Assembly: GCA_947311845.1 (NCBI GenBank)
Contig: CAMZMU010000063.1
Location: forward strand, 119,678,135 to 119,742,134
DNA: 64,000 nucleotides
Source: Poa pratensis
Taxonomy: Eukaryota; Streptophyta; Magnoliopsida; Poales; Poaceae
Direction: 5' to 3'
This document shows positions 21,161 to 33,749 of the stretch, one piece after another. The notes beneath the pieces were generated by a model. That model made no database searches. It was not told where the DNA came from and saw only the letters and a program-made list of their open reading frames with translations. Every line of letters begins with the position of its first letter. Positions within the stretch are counted from its first letter, which is position 1. The translations under genes were made by a program, and so were the position numbers.

Positions 21161-22319
21161 TTTTTTGCAGTCCAAGCTGCACAAAATGACTATCCCAAGA
21201 CTAGGCCATCGCACCACATCCGAGGTCGTCGCCTCGACATACTGCAAGACCACCCTCTCTAAGATGCATCTCCCGAGCCGACGACCCCTGTGTATTCACA
21301 TCTCGAGATTGTGACCCACTCCATCCAAAATGAAAGGACCCATATCTCGCCAATAGGGGGTGAATAGGGACTAAAGAAATTACAATTTTGTCTTTAGAAA
21401 ATGCGAAAGTAAACTAGCTTTTAATTTGTTAAGCACAAAAGGCAAATATGCTGGGCTCAAATATGTGCATCAAAAATTTATGTTAAAAAAGATAAATATT
21501 ATGTGATAGCGAGATACATAAGTTCAAGCACGAATGCTATCACAAGATAAAAGTATAAGTAAACAAGTAAATAGTTCGGACATACAGATAACCGAGTCCG
21601 CAGGGATGATGATGTATCCCAGTGTTCACTTCCTGGAGGAAGCTAATCTCCATTTGAGAAGTATAGAGGCCTCCACCAACGCGGATAGACTCCATCCATT
21701 ATATGGTGCCCTTTAAAGTGAAACATATCAAAGACATAACAGATACAACGAGGATAAAGAGATAGTTGTCGGCCACATGCATCATGCCTGTCGCGCATCA
21801 TGAATCTATTGCCGACCACCACACATCGCACACGACCCAAAGCCAGACGACAAAGGGTCATCCGTGCCATGTGGAATCCTCTCTGCAACCCGACACCAAC
21901 GCCGCCTAGAACTGCGGCCGCTCCATCGTGTGATTGTCTGACGCGTTTGGGCCAGCCAGATCCGACGCAGGCCTAGCGGTGCGGCGCACACAAAGCAGAC
22001 AAAGCATCCCCACCGAGTCAGATCCGGCGCCCACACCTTCTCCCATAGTCCCATACATACCAATGCCACCACCACATCCCTTCATGCTAGCTACCTCGCC
22101 CGGCAACACGATGGTGCTGCCATTTCGCGCTGAAGCCACCGCAACACGGCCGTGAAGCCAACACCCTGGTCATGGATTTTCGCTGCCCGAGCGCTGCCAA
22201 TCTCCACAAGAACCCCCCCCCCCCTACCACCCTTACGGTGCCAGCGCCTGTGTTGAGGACGTTTGAGGGGTGCCCAGCAGCGACGCGCAAGGGTTCCCCC
22301 TAGTCACTCTTTTGCCTTA

Positions 22320-22587
22320 CTCTCTCTGTCCCCAAAAGAGTGTACTTGCAACTTTTTTTGGTGAGTAACTTTTTTAAGTTTGACCAAGTTAATTTATATA
22401 AAATTTTACCAACATTTGTACCATCAAATAAGTATCATTAGATTCATTATAAAATGTATTTGCATTACATGCCAAATTTGTGTCATAAATATTGGTGAAT
22501 TTATATATAAACTTAGTCAAACTTGAAAAACTTTAACCCTCCAACCTCCAAAAATGCTGAAAGTACACGTATTGCGGACGGACGGAG
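22320..22587. mobile_element. Stowaway MITE upstream of P2
   Basis: It begins CTCTCTCTGTCCCCAAAAGA after TA and ends ...GGACGGAG. In between it has inverted halves with AGTTTGACCAAG / TTAGTCAAACTTG and ATTTTACCAACATTTG / AAATATTGGTGAATTT. Orthologous copies lie at 27759-28012 and 38084-38346. The right TA is mutated. Confidence 0.75.
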
Positions 22588-23154
22588 CAGTTGAAGCTGC
22601 AATTTTTTGAAGTTGTATGTGTAACATATTAACATGGATATATGTTTTAACTTTATTTAAAAAATATTAACATGTTTTGTACTTAAAAAATGAGCTTACT
22701 TACCCTACCTAAGTTGCCCATATATATTCAGAGTGACCTTGAACCGATTTTGTACTTCGTCTAACCGCCGATTTTGTACTTCGTATAACCGCTCTATTGA
22801 GCTAATTTAATCCAGGAACCCTTCAGTTACTTATCCGTTCGTGGCGTTCCCCCAATATTCTCCTCCTACCTTGCACTCTTTCCCGATGCAATAACAACAC
22901 TCCCAGAAATCAGACTATTTCATCTTGGACAGGGACAGATGCGCACATAACCGAGCAGATGACAAAGCCAATGCCGTACCATCTTAGCTCTGCGTGAGAT
23001 CGTGCGCTCCATCTTCTAGTCTGACTTTTCTTTTTTAGTTATCTTGACGTTGTGTTCTAGCTTGGCTTGAAAGCACACATGTAACCTGCCATCAACGAAC
23101 CAAAATATTGCATGAACATGTCGTGCATACATATTTTTCAGGTCCGCCTGGACC

Positions 23155-23162
23155 TATAAGTA
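23155..23162 (+). promoter_or_regulatory. TATA box of peroxidase P2
   Basis: TATAAGTA, 66 bases before the ATG of P2. Confidence 0.65.
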
Positions 23163-23227
23163 GACCTGCAACACATCAGGTTTCTTCACCCATCCTCCTC
23201 TACTCTCTAGAGCTATTCTCTCGAGCT

Positions 23228-24343
23228 ATGACCATGACTATTGACAGGCTTGCCGCCTTGGCTCTGCTGCTAGCATTGCTTGGTTGCATGGCCCACACGT
23301 GCCAAGCGAGCTACGGGGTTCCCCACCCGTCAGCGCCTCGACTGAGGGTCGGCTACTACAAGAAGACGTGCCCCGCCGCGGAGTACATTGTCAAGACGGT
23401 CGTTGAAAATGCCCTCAAATCGGAGCCCGGCCTCGGAGCTGGCATCATCCGCTTGGCCTTCCACGACTGCTTCGTCCAGGTACGTGCCCAACTTGTTGCT
23501 CATGGTGGCTTGCTCATGCATGTGCTGTGATGCATTGAACACGTGGTTAATCAATGTTGGCGCATGCATGCATTGCAGGGCTGTGACGCGTCGGTGCTGC
23601 TGGACCCGACGCCGGCGAACCCGCGGCCCGAGAAGCTCAGCCCGCCCAACTTCCCCAGCCTGCGTGGCTTCGAGGTCATCGACGCGGCCAAGGCGGTGCT
23701 CGAGAAGGCCTGCCCAGGCAAGGTCTCCTGCGCCGACGTCCTCGCCTTCGCGGCCCGCGACTCCGCCGTCTTCCTAAGTGGTTCCAAGATCAAGTACGAC
23801 ATTCCGTCGGGACGGTTGGACGGGCGCGTCTCGCTCGAGGACGAGGCGCTCGAGTTCCTTCCCCCGCCATTCTTCAACCTCACGGAGCTCGTCGACAGCT
23901 TCAAGGCCAAGAAGATGAACGAGGACGACCTTGTGGTGCTCTCCGGCGCGCACACCATCGGAATCTCCCACTGCTCCTCCTTCATCGACCGCCTCCCTCC
24001 CAACCCCTCCAACATGAACGCCGCTCTCTCCGCCCAGCTGCAGAAGAAATGCCCGCTGACCCCCGACATCACCAATGACCCCGTTCAGGTGCAGGACATC
24101 GTGACACCAGGCCAGTTGGACAACCAGTACTACAAGAACCTGCGCAAGCGCAATGTTCTTTTCGCCTCCGACGCTGCGCTGCTGACATCGACTCTGACGT
24201 CGAAGAAGGTGTTCCAGAACGCCATTCACCCCAAGGTGTGGGAGAGGAAGTTTGCCAAGGCGATGATCAAGATGTCAGCCATTGAGCTCAAGACCGCCGC
24301 CAACGGCGAGATCAGGAAGAACTGCAGGCTCGTCAACAAATAA
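23228..24343 (+). CDS. class III peroxidase P2 (intact)
   Basis: Exon 1 is 23228-23479 and exon 2 is 23579-24343, with a 99-base GT-AG intron; the product is 338 residues. It has a signal peptide (about residues 1-30), the distal site [19 protein letters not shown], the proximal site [14 protein letters not shown], and all eight cysteines of the family (KKTC, HDC, GCD, EKAC, VSC, SHC, KKC, RKNC). The secreted enzyme uses H2O2 to oxidise phenolic substrates in the cell wall or vacuole; the substrate here is unknown. The first Met in the usual context before the signal peptide was chosen; an upstream in-frame Met at 23108 would remove the signal. The second exon is almost identical to P1 although the intron groups with P4. 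AATAAA lies at 24521. Confidence 0.95.
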
Positions 24344-25650
24344 GATTGCTGGCCATTAATTTGTTGACTCAGTTTCTTATTTCTTCACCATTTAAGTTGC
24401 AGCATCTTTCCGTGTAATTCATTCGTTGCATTTCGTCCTTTTGCTTGAAGCATGTTGTTTCGCTTCTGTTGGTGCAGTGAGATGGTCACATTGTAATTTG
24501 ATACTGATTTGTTGGGCCTGAATAAACGTTTCATTTTCGTCTTGTTAAGAAAAATATATTTTTGCAATCAAATTCGTGTGGTGTTGTTGACTCTAATTAT
24601 GGTACTTGAGTCGGCCTTTTCAAGAGACCGACTCTAAATATTTGCAGTTGGTTTCTTATTTGGTCCGACTCTAATATAAATATTTTTAGAGCCGATTATC
24701 ACAAAAACTGACCTACGCCGTATATTTGAGAAGATGCGTATATTTTCTAAATTTCCCCAAGTCTTGTCCGAGCCTGTTCTTACATTTTGTCTATGGCCAA
24801 CACCTTCTCCTTATGAATCACTAAGTGCATCTCCAAGGGCACCCCCAGATTGTGTATGGTTGGAGGTGTATGGCCACATCGATACAATAGCCCCAAGGTA
24901 CCCTCCAAAGTTTTTGAACATGTGTCCGTTGTGCCCGTTTGTGGGTGTCCTGACACGTGGTAGGTACAATGGCACCCAAGGGCACCCTCCAAAGTGTCTG
25001 AACTGTGTCAAACATGGTACACGTCGGTGTCCGTTTTTTACCATTTGTTCATATTTGTTTTCTCTCAATATTTTCACAAGAAACGATGCATATTTCAAAC
25101 ATGCATCATTAATACATGGTCCAAATAAACACCCTAGCCTCGGATCCGTGGATGTCGAAAATTGCGGCATTCGCTACCTCTGTGAACACTTTGCTAGATG
25201 TGGCAAGACAAGAGGATCTCCCATCGTTCAAGATATTGTCCTTTTGTTAGAGAATGCCCAGATGAATTTCTCGATAATCCCATTTTCAGCGATATGCCGT
25301 TGGAGGATTAGCCGCCATCTACGATGCTTGTAAGGGACAATGGACAACATAGGGCACTGCTCGTTTTCGATAACATATATAGGGCAGCGGCGGTCTACGC
25401 TTTGAAATTTTTGAAATTTGTCGTGCTGTGTTTCCTGGAACATACATGCGCTGCTAGCCTATGGGAACTTGCTCTGGGGAATTTTGTTTAGTACAGGATT
25501 CTAGGTGCTTGCGCTGCCATTCTGCCAGTACGTCACCCTGCCTTTATAGAACTACTGAGCGAGCATCCTCGGCCATGGTTGATTGTTCATTTATTTTGTG
25601 CGCACTACACAGCAAGGCTAGGGTGCGACATTGCATTATACTCCAATCCT
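24344..25650 (+). repeat. 3' flank module of P2
   Basis: The same module as after P1 and P3, extending to about 25650, where the similarity to P1 ends. A 199-codon frame at 24734-25333 is not kept in the other copies and is regarded as chance. Confidence 0.75.
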
Positions 25651-27458
25651 TGATATCAGGACGATGAGTGGTGGAGGAACGAGGAAATTCCAAGGACCAC
25701 GCGAGCGATGGCCATGTCCCTTGGTATATCAAGGGGTGGCACTGGAGTCGGACCAGCCGTCACAAGCAAACAAAAAGACTTCCCCCACAGGAGGACTCCG
25801 AGGAGGAGGTGGACCCGACGGAGGAAGAAGTGCTAGACGGCGAGCACCCTGAGGAGGACGACGAAGACGACCACGACGCTGACGACTAGCAGTCCCCTCC
25901 AGAAGACGACGACGACGATGATCCGGCTGTGATGAATGGCAAAAAGCGACGCCACGCGCCGCGGTGGAGGCTGACTACGACCACGACATTGACACGAGGC
26001 GGAGGAACCGGCGATGACGAGGGTGCAGAACAACCGTATAAGAATAACAGTAGACACTAGGCAGGAGAACTTGTAAAAAGTACATATATGAATTTCCTAT
26101 GTAGGGTCCATATGTCAATGCTGTGATTGGAAACGGTGATATAAAATGTTTGTTACTAATTTGGTGCTTATAAATGTACTACTGACATAGCAAGTCATCA
26201 GTCTTTCTCACTCTCTCACTCTCCCAGATCTGGAAACAGGGGCGCAACCGCCGCAAGTCTCTCACTCTCCCAGATCTCACTCTCTCAACAGGTGTGCAGC
26301 CGCCGGGGCTCTCCTTCGAGAGGCCGTCCGGCAGCGCCGCCCTTCTGTGCTCCTCCTCTCCTCTGACCATGGCGGCGTGTCCTCGTTCTTCGCTCCACTC
26401 GGGTAGATCTTGTCGCTCTGGGTAGGAGGTTTCCCGGGAGACGAGAACGATGATGGAGCCTAGCGGCGCCAGATTGTTGTTGGACGGCGTATCCGACCGC
26501 TTTGGTCATTTTCTCACTCTTTACACGGCCAGATCTGTTGCTGGAGGGTATGTCGTGTCGATTCTCGGTCGGTGAAGCTGCCTCGGAACCTGCCGTACCG
26601 GCGGACGACGAGGACGTACTCCCGCCAGATCGAAAGGTAATACAACTTTGTGACCGGCGGTCGTGCCGATGAACTTGGGTTATTGTCACAGTTCTGTTTA
26701 GGTTATTTTCATAGGACCAGTTAAAAATGAGTACTCTCTGATCCGTTTTTAGTGTCGCAGGAAAAGAACAGACGTACACAAATCGCTAGGGCTAACTTAA
26801 CTCGTTTGCAAAAAGATACATTTCGGTGACACTGCATAAAAAACCGGGTCTTTGCCAAGGTGTTGTTGTCCTCCAGCATAATTGTTGGTACACAACAATT
26901 ATGCATTGAAAGTTTGTTTTTCTGTCTTATCTATCTTTTATGTCATATGTCCTTTTATGCTATATGTATAGCGAGCTAACATAGAGTCATATCTCTTTTT
27001 AGGTTTCAGTGACACTTTATAGAAGAGACACCTTCGGTACATCAATATTTAGCAAATTTAAATGAGCCAAATACAAAGGGAGGGACAAAGTAGGTGAGGT
27101 TATTATATGTCGATGACACCGTCCAAGAAGTCACACGACCAGGCGATCGGACAGCTCGTCTTCCTGTCTGATATATGTGCAATGAATATTATGCTTTCAC
27201 TTGATGTACGTACCTTGAAATGTAATGATGCAAAAATATTCTGATGTACATACCTTGAAATGTAACGATGTAAAAATATTCAGAGGCTCTTTATTATATC
27301 TATGTGAAGTGAGTATATATTATGTTCTTGTCTGATGTTTGTGCAATGAATAAATATGCTTTCAATGTTTATGTTGTATGCAACAGAAATGTGTCCAACC
27401 GTTGCCAAAACCTGTCCTCATCGGTGACGGTTATTTCCTCTGTTACTGATGTGGACCT
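25651..27458. other. unique spacer between P2 and P3 modules
   Basis: Not repeated elsewhere in the window. The first 400 bases are GC-rich and include a 73-codon frame (25668-25889, +) ending in a strongly acidic stretch (SEEEVDPTEEEVLDG...EEDDEDDHDADD). A GC-rich stretch at 26210-26630 has open but unrecognised frames. It may be the remains of a transposable element or gene fragment; I cannot name one. Confidence 0.35.
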
Positions 27459-28171
27459 TAACATCAGCATCGGGGGCGGGGACATACCGTGTCTCCGTTT
27501 CCGATGAGGGTTTTGACCCGTTTCGATGTGTTGTGTGTCTCACCCAGCAACACGATGGTGCTGCCATTTTGCGCTGAAGCCAGCACAACACGTCCGTCAA
27601 GCCAAACACGATGGTCATGGATTTCCACTGCCCGAGCGCTGCCATCCTCCGCAAGAAAACCCCTACCACGCTTGACGGAGTCAGCGGCGGCGTTTGAGGG
27701 ATGTCTGGCAGTGACGCGCAAGGGTTTCCCCTAGTCACGCGGGGTCTCTTTTGCCTTACTCCCTCTGTCCCCAAAAGAGTGCACTTCCAACTTTTTTGAG
27801 AGTCAATTTTTTAAGTTTGACCATTTGTATATAAAAATTTACCAACATTTGTACCATCAACTTAGTATCATTATATTCATTATAAAATTTATTTCATTAT
27901 ATGTCAAATTGGTGGCATAAATATTGGTGAATTTTTATATAAATTTAGTCCAACTATAAAACTTTGACCCTCCAAAAGTGTTGAAATTACACGTATCGTG
28001 GGGCGGAGGGAGTAGTTGAAGCTGCAATATTTTGAAGTTGTATGTGTAACTTATTAATATGGATACATTTTTTAATTTTATTTAAAAATTATTAACATGT
28101 TTTGTATTAAAAAATTGTTTTACTTATCCTACCTATGTTGCCCATGTATATTCCAAGTAACCTTGAACCAA
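27459..28171 (+). repeat. upstream module of P3, distal part
   Basis: This aligns with 22090-22740 upstream of P2 and 37865-38510 upstream of P4, including GCAACACGATGGTGCTGCCA and the Stowaway MITE. It is cut at about 28171 by a LINE insertion and resumes at 30271. Confidence 0.75.
27759..28012. mobile_element. Stowaway MITE upstream of P3
   Basis: CTCCCTCTGTCCCC at the left and GGGGCGGAGGGAG at the right, with TA on both sides (27757-27758 and 28013-28014). 254 bases. It is the best preserved of the three related copies. Confidence 0.85.
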
Positions 28172-30270
28172 TTTTTTTACCTTGGAACGTTGACATTCCA
28201 TTAACCATTAAAGTTGGACGACATAATCGCCGTACATGCCCAACTTACATCGACAGAGACATGATCAAACCACACCTGGTTGCTCTTTTGCTCCGTAGCA
28301 ACAACCAAATCTGCTAGAGTGTGTGTTGGTTTATTACAGGTTCTGGGCACATATGCCACATGATACTCAATACAATAAAAGAAGAGAAGAGGCTAACAAG
28401 CCTTTTATCTCCTTGACTAAAAGGCCAACCTGAAGCAGATAGTATTTTTTTCGATGAAGGGAAATTTATTACTTAAAAATGTCTTAAACATTACATGTAG
28501 CCTCTACATATTTAGGATGTACATAGCCATCACAAGTCCAGGAGTAGCAAAATAAATAAAAGATGAAACACATATCATGATAATGCGAAATTGTAAAAAC
28601 GCCTATGGTGGTGGAGGGCCGATCCGCAAATTATGATGTCATCCATGTTGGGTTATCTCGCCGTATCTTACAATCTTGTACACACCTCCGTAAGCAGGTC
28701 GCGATACTCCACACGCTGCAACGGTGACCACGAACGGAGCATAGTTGTACTCTTATAGATAACCTGTATGATAATAGACGAATTTTTATCATTAAAACTG
28801 TTGTCATTTCTACACAGTCAAAGCGACCATATAACGGTGACTAGCGCTCCTATCCTAATAAGTCGTTTAAATCTATAACCCACATCATTCAACCAATTGC
28901 TAAAAATATTTTCAATGCTTCGTGGTGGATATAAGGTAGAACCTATCTTCTTCTTCCTCAGCGGATTGATCGATCGCTGCACAGAGTCATTCACAATTCT
29001 GGTTGTGTTGGAAGGCTGAACAGGAAAATTATCTGGCCTGTTGGGCCTTGTAGCACCATGTAATCCCAACAAATATTTGCCCGGGCAGATCACGATCGAA
29101 ACCAACTGAAAACTTAGCTACCTATACGGGGTATACGGCCGCTGGCGAGCGAGCCCGGGTAGTTGCTCTGGGTCGTCGGTACTGTCTCCGCCCATGAGCT
29201 GGAGGGGCCTCCCATGTATCAATTCGGTTTGGGTGTGGACTCGGTTTTTTCATCAGGAATTCATGCCACTCTGTAGCATGTACGGTGACTGAATGTCGCA
29301 GCTCGTCAATGGACTGTCTCCTTTCCCCCTGTTTGCTTTGTTTCTCTCTGTCCACCAACACCAAATAATAGCAACTGATGGCTTTTTCTGATCGTAAGGC
29401 ACAATGCAGGCTCAAAATCCGGTTCAGCAATTCAAGACCCGAAGAAGGATTTATCAGGTTAGTCCTCACTTGTTACAAGTCAAGTGCTTTCCAAACCTTC
29501 TTCACACAAGAGCATGTTGCAAAGAGGTGCCCCCATTTTCAAAAAGATAGTTGCATATTGGGCATCCCGTATTCAGTTCAATATGCCGGTGTTCGATGTT
29601 CATCCTCATTGGGAGGCTATTGTGACCCACTCGCCATAAGAATTGATGAATTTTAGGAGGGCATTCCAGCTTCCATAACCTGCTCCATACTCCCTGCTCC
29701 CATTGACTTCCTCGAGATCCTTGAGAAGTGCCAGCTTGTCGTTCCGAGTCCGCAGCCTGGTAGTACGCTTTGTACGCAGATTTAACCGAAAAGACTCCAC
29801 AAATCTCCAGGTGCCATGCTAGCTGGTCCTCCATTTAGACATAAATATGAATACTGAGAGTTGCTTCGGCATCTCGTTGGCTAAACACGCGACGAACAAG
29901 ATCATTCCGCCATAGGTTTGTGCCGGGATCAATGAGTTCTGAAACAGTATTGATGTCACTTGTACCTTGACCATAACATGGCCGTCTTGTGGAGCTCCGA
30001 GGAATCCATGGGTCTCTCCAAATGAAGATGTTGTTGCCGTCACCCACACGTCAGATCAGTCCTACCTGTAATACCTCGATGTCATTTAGGATACTCCTCC
30101 AGACGTAGCTCATACCCGCAACTGGTTTTTATTCAGAACATCCCCATCTGGGAAATATTTTGCGCGAAGTACTCTTGCACACAAGGAGTCAGGTGCCTGG
30201 ATAATTCTCCAACCTTGCCGCGCTAACATTGCCATGTTAAAAGCATGAATGTCTCTGAACCCGAGACCCC
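28172..30270 (-). mobile_element. LINE insertion in the P3 upstream region
   Basis: The segment interrupts sequence that is continuous upstream of P2 and P4. ACCTTGAAC is repeated on both sides (28160-28168 and 30271-30279), and a T-run (28172-28178) follows the left copy, as expected for the poly(A) end of a minus-strand LINE. Coding remains of ORF2 fill most of it. Two LINE tail types may be joined: a PPRSIENIFSNWL block at 28818-29105 and a zf-RVT block at 29502-29834. Confidence 0.8.
28818..30268 (-). pseudogene. LINE ORF2 C-terminal remains
   Basis: From 30268 downward: VGFRDIHAFNMAMLARQGWR, then DGNNIFIWRDPWIPR, then DDLVRRVF-like sequence, the zf-RVT region (GVFSVKSAYKAYYQ, WSRLWKLECPPKIHQFLWR, CPICNYLFENGGTSLQHAL), a basic stretch with ELRHSVTVHATEWHEFL, and finally PPRSIENIFSNWLNDVGYRF. 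These are typical of plant L1-type ORF2 C-termini. There are frame changes near 30050, 29830 and 29480. The reverse transcriptase core is absent because of 5' truncation. Confidence 0.85.
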
Positions 30271-30674
30271 ACCTTGAACAGATTTTGTACTTCGTGGTAT
30301 AACCGCTCCATTGAGTAACATAATCATAGAACCCTTCAGTTACTTAGCAGGTCGTGGCGTGTTCCCCCAATACTCTCCTCCTACCTTGCACTCTTTCACA
30401 AAGCAATATCAACAATTCCCACAACAGAAATCAGACTATTTCATCTAGGACAGAGTCGCACCTTATAACGCTCGAGCAGATGACAAAGCCAATGCCGTAC
30501 CATCTTAGCTCTTTGTGAGATCGTGCGCTCCATCTTCTAGTCTGACTTTTCTTTTTAGTTATCAAGACGTTGTGTTCTACCTTGGCTTGAAAGCACACAT
30601 ATAACCTGCCATCAACGAACCAAAATATTGCATGAACATGTCGTGCATACATATTTTGAAGGTCCGCCTGGACC

Positions 30675-30682
30675 TATAAGTA
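30675..30682 (+). promoter_or_regulatory. TATA box of peroxidase P3
   Basis: TATAAGTA, 66 bases before the ATG of P3. The LINE insertion ends about 400 bases upstream of it. Confidence 0.65.
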
Positions 30683-30747
30683 GACCTGCAACACATCAGG
30701 TTTGTTCACCCATCCTCCTCTACTCTCTAGAGCTATTCTCTCGAGCT

Positions 30748-31865
30748 ATGACTACCATGAATAGTGACAGGCTTGCCGCCTTGGCTCTGCTGCTAGCATT
30801 GCTTGGTTGCATGGCCCACACGTGCCAAGCGAGCTACGGGGTTCCCCACCCGTCAGCGCCTCGGCTGAGGGTCGGCTACTACAAGAAGACGTGCCCCGCC
30901 GCGGAGTACATCGTCAAGACGGTCGTTGAAAATGCCCTCAAATCGGAGCCCGGCCTCGGAGCTGGCATCATCCGCTTGGCCTTCCACGACTGCTTCGTCC
31001 AGGTACGTGCCCAACTTGCTGCTCATGGTGGCTTGCTCATGCATGAGCTGTGATGCATTGAACACGTGGTTAATCAATGTTGGCGCATGCATGCATTGCA
31101 GGGCTGTGACGCGTCGGTGCTGCTGGACCCGACGCCGGCGAACCCGCGGCCCGAGAAGCTCAGCCGCCCAACTTCCCCAGCCTGCGTGGCTTCGAGGTCA
31201 TCGACGCGGCCAAGGCGGCGCTCGAGAAGGCCTGCCCAGGCAAGGTCTCCTGCGCCGACGTCCTCGCCTTCGCGGCCCGCGACTCCACCGTCTTCCTAAG
31301 TGGTTCCAAGATCAAGTACGACATTCCGTCGGGACGGTTCGACGGGCTCCTGTCGCTCGAGGATGAGGCGCTCGATTTCCTCCCCCCGCCATTCTTCAAC
31401 CTCACGGAGCTCGTCGACAGCTTCAAGGCTAAGAAGATGAACGAGGACGACCTCGTGGTGCTCTCCGGCGCGCACACCATCGGAATCTCCCACTGCTCCG
31501 CCTTCATCGACCGCCTCCCTCCCAACCCCTCCAACATGAACGCCGCTCTCTCCGCCCAGCTGCAGAAGAAATGCCCGCTGACCCCCGACATCACCAATGA
31601 CCCCGTTCAGGTGCAGGACATCGTGACACCAGGCCAGTTGGACAACCAGTACTACAAGAACCTGCGCATGCGCAATGTTCTTTTCGCCTCCGACGCTGCG
31701 CTGCTGACATCGACTCTGACGTCGAAGAAGGTGTTCCAGAACGCCATTCACCCCAAGGTGTGGGAGAGGAAGTTTGCCAAGGCGATGATCAAGATGTCAG
31801 CCATTGAGCTCAAGACCGCCGCCAACGGCGAGATCAGGAAGAACTGCAGGCTCGTCAACAAATAA
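30748..31865 (+). pseudogene. class III peroxidase P3 (one-base frameshift)
   Basis: Exon 1 is 30748-31002 and exon 2 is 31102-31865, with the same intron position and length as the other copies. The signal peptide, distal heme site and proximal heme site are all encoded. Near 31164 one C is missing (P2 has one more C in AGCCCGCCC), which breaks the frame about 22 codons into exon 2. The correct frame resumes and is open to the normal stop at 31865. Differences from P2 include S-to-T in AARDSTVF and GRFDGLLSLEDEALDF. The intron variant (CTTGCTGCTC) and the start MTTMNSDR group it with P1. AATAAA lies at 32043. Either a recent pseudogene or an assembly slip. Confidence 0.9.
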
Positions 31866-32895
31866 GATTGCTGGCCATTAATTTGTTGACTCAGTTTCTT
31901 ATTTCTTCACCATTTAAGTTGCATCATCTTTCCGTGTAATTCATTCGTTGCATTTCGTCCTTTTGCTTGAAGCATGTTGTTTCGCTTCTGTTGGTGCAGT
32001 GAAATGGTCACATTGTAATTTGATATTGATTTGTTGGGCCTGAATAAACGTTTCATTTTCGTATTGTTAAGGAAAATATATTCTTGCAATCAAATTTGTG
32101 TGGTGTTGCTGACTGTAATTATGGTACTTGAGTTGGCCTTTTCAAGAGACTGACTCTAAATATTTGCAGTTGGTTTCTTATTTGGTCCGACTCTAATCTA
32201 AATATTTTTAGAGCCGATTATCACAAAAACTGACCTACGCCGTATATTTGAGAAGATGCGTATATTTTCTAAATTTCCTCAAGTCTTGTCCGAGCATGTT
32301 CTTACATTTTGTCTATGCCCAAAACCTTCTCCCGATGAATCACTAAGTGCATCTCCAAGGGCACCCCGAGATTGTGTATGGTTGGAGGTGTATGGCCACA
32401 TCGATACAATGGCTCTAAGGTACCCTCCAAAGATTTCGAACATGTGTCCGTTGTGCCCGTTTGTGGGTGTCCTGACACGTGGTACAATGGCACCTAAGGG
32501 CACCCTCCAAAGTGTCTGAACTGTGACGAACATGATACATGTGGGTGTCCGTTTTTCACCATCTTTTCATATTTGTTTTCTCTCGATATTTTCACAAGAA
32601 ACGATGCATATTTCAAACATTCATCATTAATAAAACTACATGGTTCAAATAAACACCGTAGCCTCGGATCCGTGGATCTCGGAAAATTGCGACATTCGCT
32701 ACCTCTATGAACACTTTGCTAGATGTGGCAAGACAAGAGGGATCTCCCATCGTTCAAGATATTGTCCTTTTGTTAGGGAATGTCCAGATGAATTCCTCGA
32801 TGATCCCATTTTCAGCGATCTGCCGTTGGAGGATTAGCCGCCATCTGCGATGCTTGTAAGGGACAATGGACAAGATAGGGCATTGCTCGATTTAG
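31866..32895 (+). repeat. 3' flank module of P3
   Basis: Near-identical to 17649-18664 after P1. The match stops abruptly at 32895, where a different 1.9-kb segment begins. Confidence 0.8.
32640..32837 (+). other. unrecognised 65-codon ORF, copy 2
   Basis: Counterpart of 18419-18616 with a few substitutions. No function can be proposed. Confidence 0.25.
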
Positions 32896-32899
32896 GTAA

Positions 32900-33480
32900 C
32901 TCAATCAATATTGGGTGGATAACTATTACATAGAGAGTATGGTAACTATATTGATTTCGTGTTGAATAACTTTACCATGAAAACACATGAGTAATTTTAT
33001 CAGTACTGAGTGGGTAAATCCATCAGTATTGGGTGGTAACTATTGCCGAGAGAGTAGGGTAACGATAACAATTTTGTGGTGGATAACTACACATGAAAAC
33101 ACATGGGATAACTTTATCAGTACTGGGTGGTAACTATTATCGAGAGAGTTGGCTAAATATAACGATTTTGTGGTGAATAACTACACATGAAAACATATGG
33201 GTAAATTTATCAATACTGGGTGGTAACTTTATCAGTATTAGGGTGGTAACTATTACCGAGAGAGTATGATAACTATATTGATTTTGTGGTGCATAACTAC
33301 ACTAGAAAACTCATGGGTAAATTTATCAGTACTTGGTGGGTAACTCTATCATTATTGGGATGGTAAATATTACCGAAAGAGTATGGTAACACATGGGTAA
33401 CTTCACCAGTACTGGGTGGGTAACTATATCAGTACTGGGCGGATAACTATTACCGAGAGAGTAGGGTAACTATCGGTACA
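32900..33480. repeat. degenerate minisatellite, period about 90-120 bases
   Basis: The block GGTAACTATTACCGAGAGAG recurs near 33040, 33125, 33250 and 33445, with weaker copies near 32920 and 33365. It alternates with TTTTGTGGTG...ACTACAC, GAAAACACATGGGTAA and TATCAGTACTGGGTGG. At least five units are present, each diverged and of unequal length. It sits exactly where the similarity between the P1 and P3 flanks ends. Confidence 0.8.
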
Positions 33481-33749
33481 ACTGTGCTAACTACATATGT
33501 AATATATTTGAAATTATTTCTTTACTGTTACAACAGCGTAACTTTTTGGTAGTAGTTGTTCTGCTCCACGTTGTTGCGAATGATGATCTGTGGCTATCAA
33601 CATGTGCTTTCTTCTTTTGCTCAGTTTCTGTTTAACTTTTACTTTCAAAATAGTGTAGTAAGCTAGCTAGTGTTGATTTATCAAGGATTATACTTCGAGG
33701 GTCTGTAAAATATTTCACTTTACCACCTCTATCATCGTCCCAACAGATA

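Larger units (their letters stand above)
18961..23227 (+). repeat. spacer module X, copy 1 (between P1 and P2)
   Basis: About 4.2 kb that recurs nearly unchanged at 34789-38975 between P3 and P4. It contains a peroxidase 3' relic, an unknown 146-codon ORF, a Stowaway MITE and the upstream region of P2. Relative to the second copy it has about 106 extra bases near 21906-22012 and lacks about 45 bases near 21675. The repeat shows that the cluster grew by duplication of a multi-gene block. Confidence 0.85.

Noticed and set aside
23774..24229. Minus-strand ORFs opposite the peroxidase second exons (also 31296-31751 and 39345-39914)
   Set aside because: They repeat in every copy because they mirror the GC-rich peroxidase codons; no independent evidence for a gene.
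24734..25333. 199-codon ORF in the P2 3' flank
   Set aside because: Not open in the homologous flanks of P1 and P3, so it is a chance frame within a repeated non-coding module.
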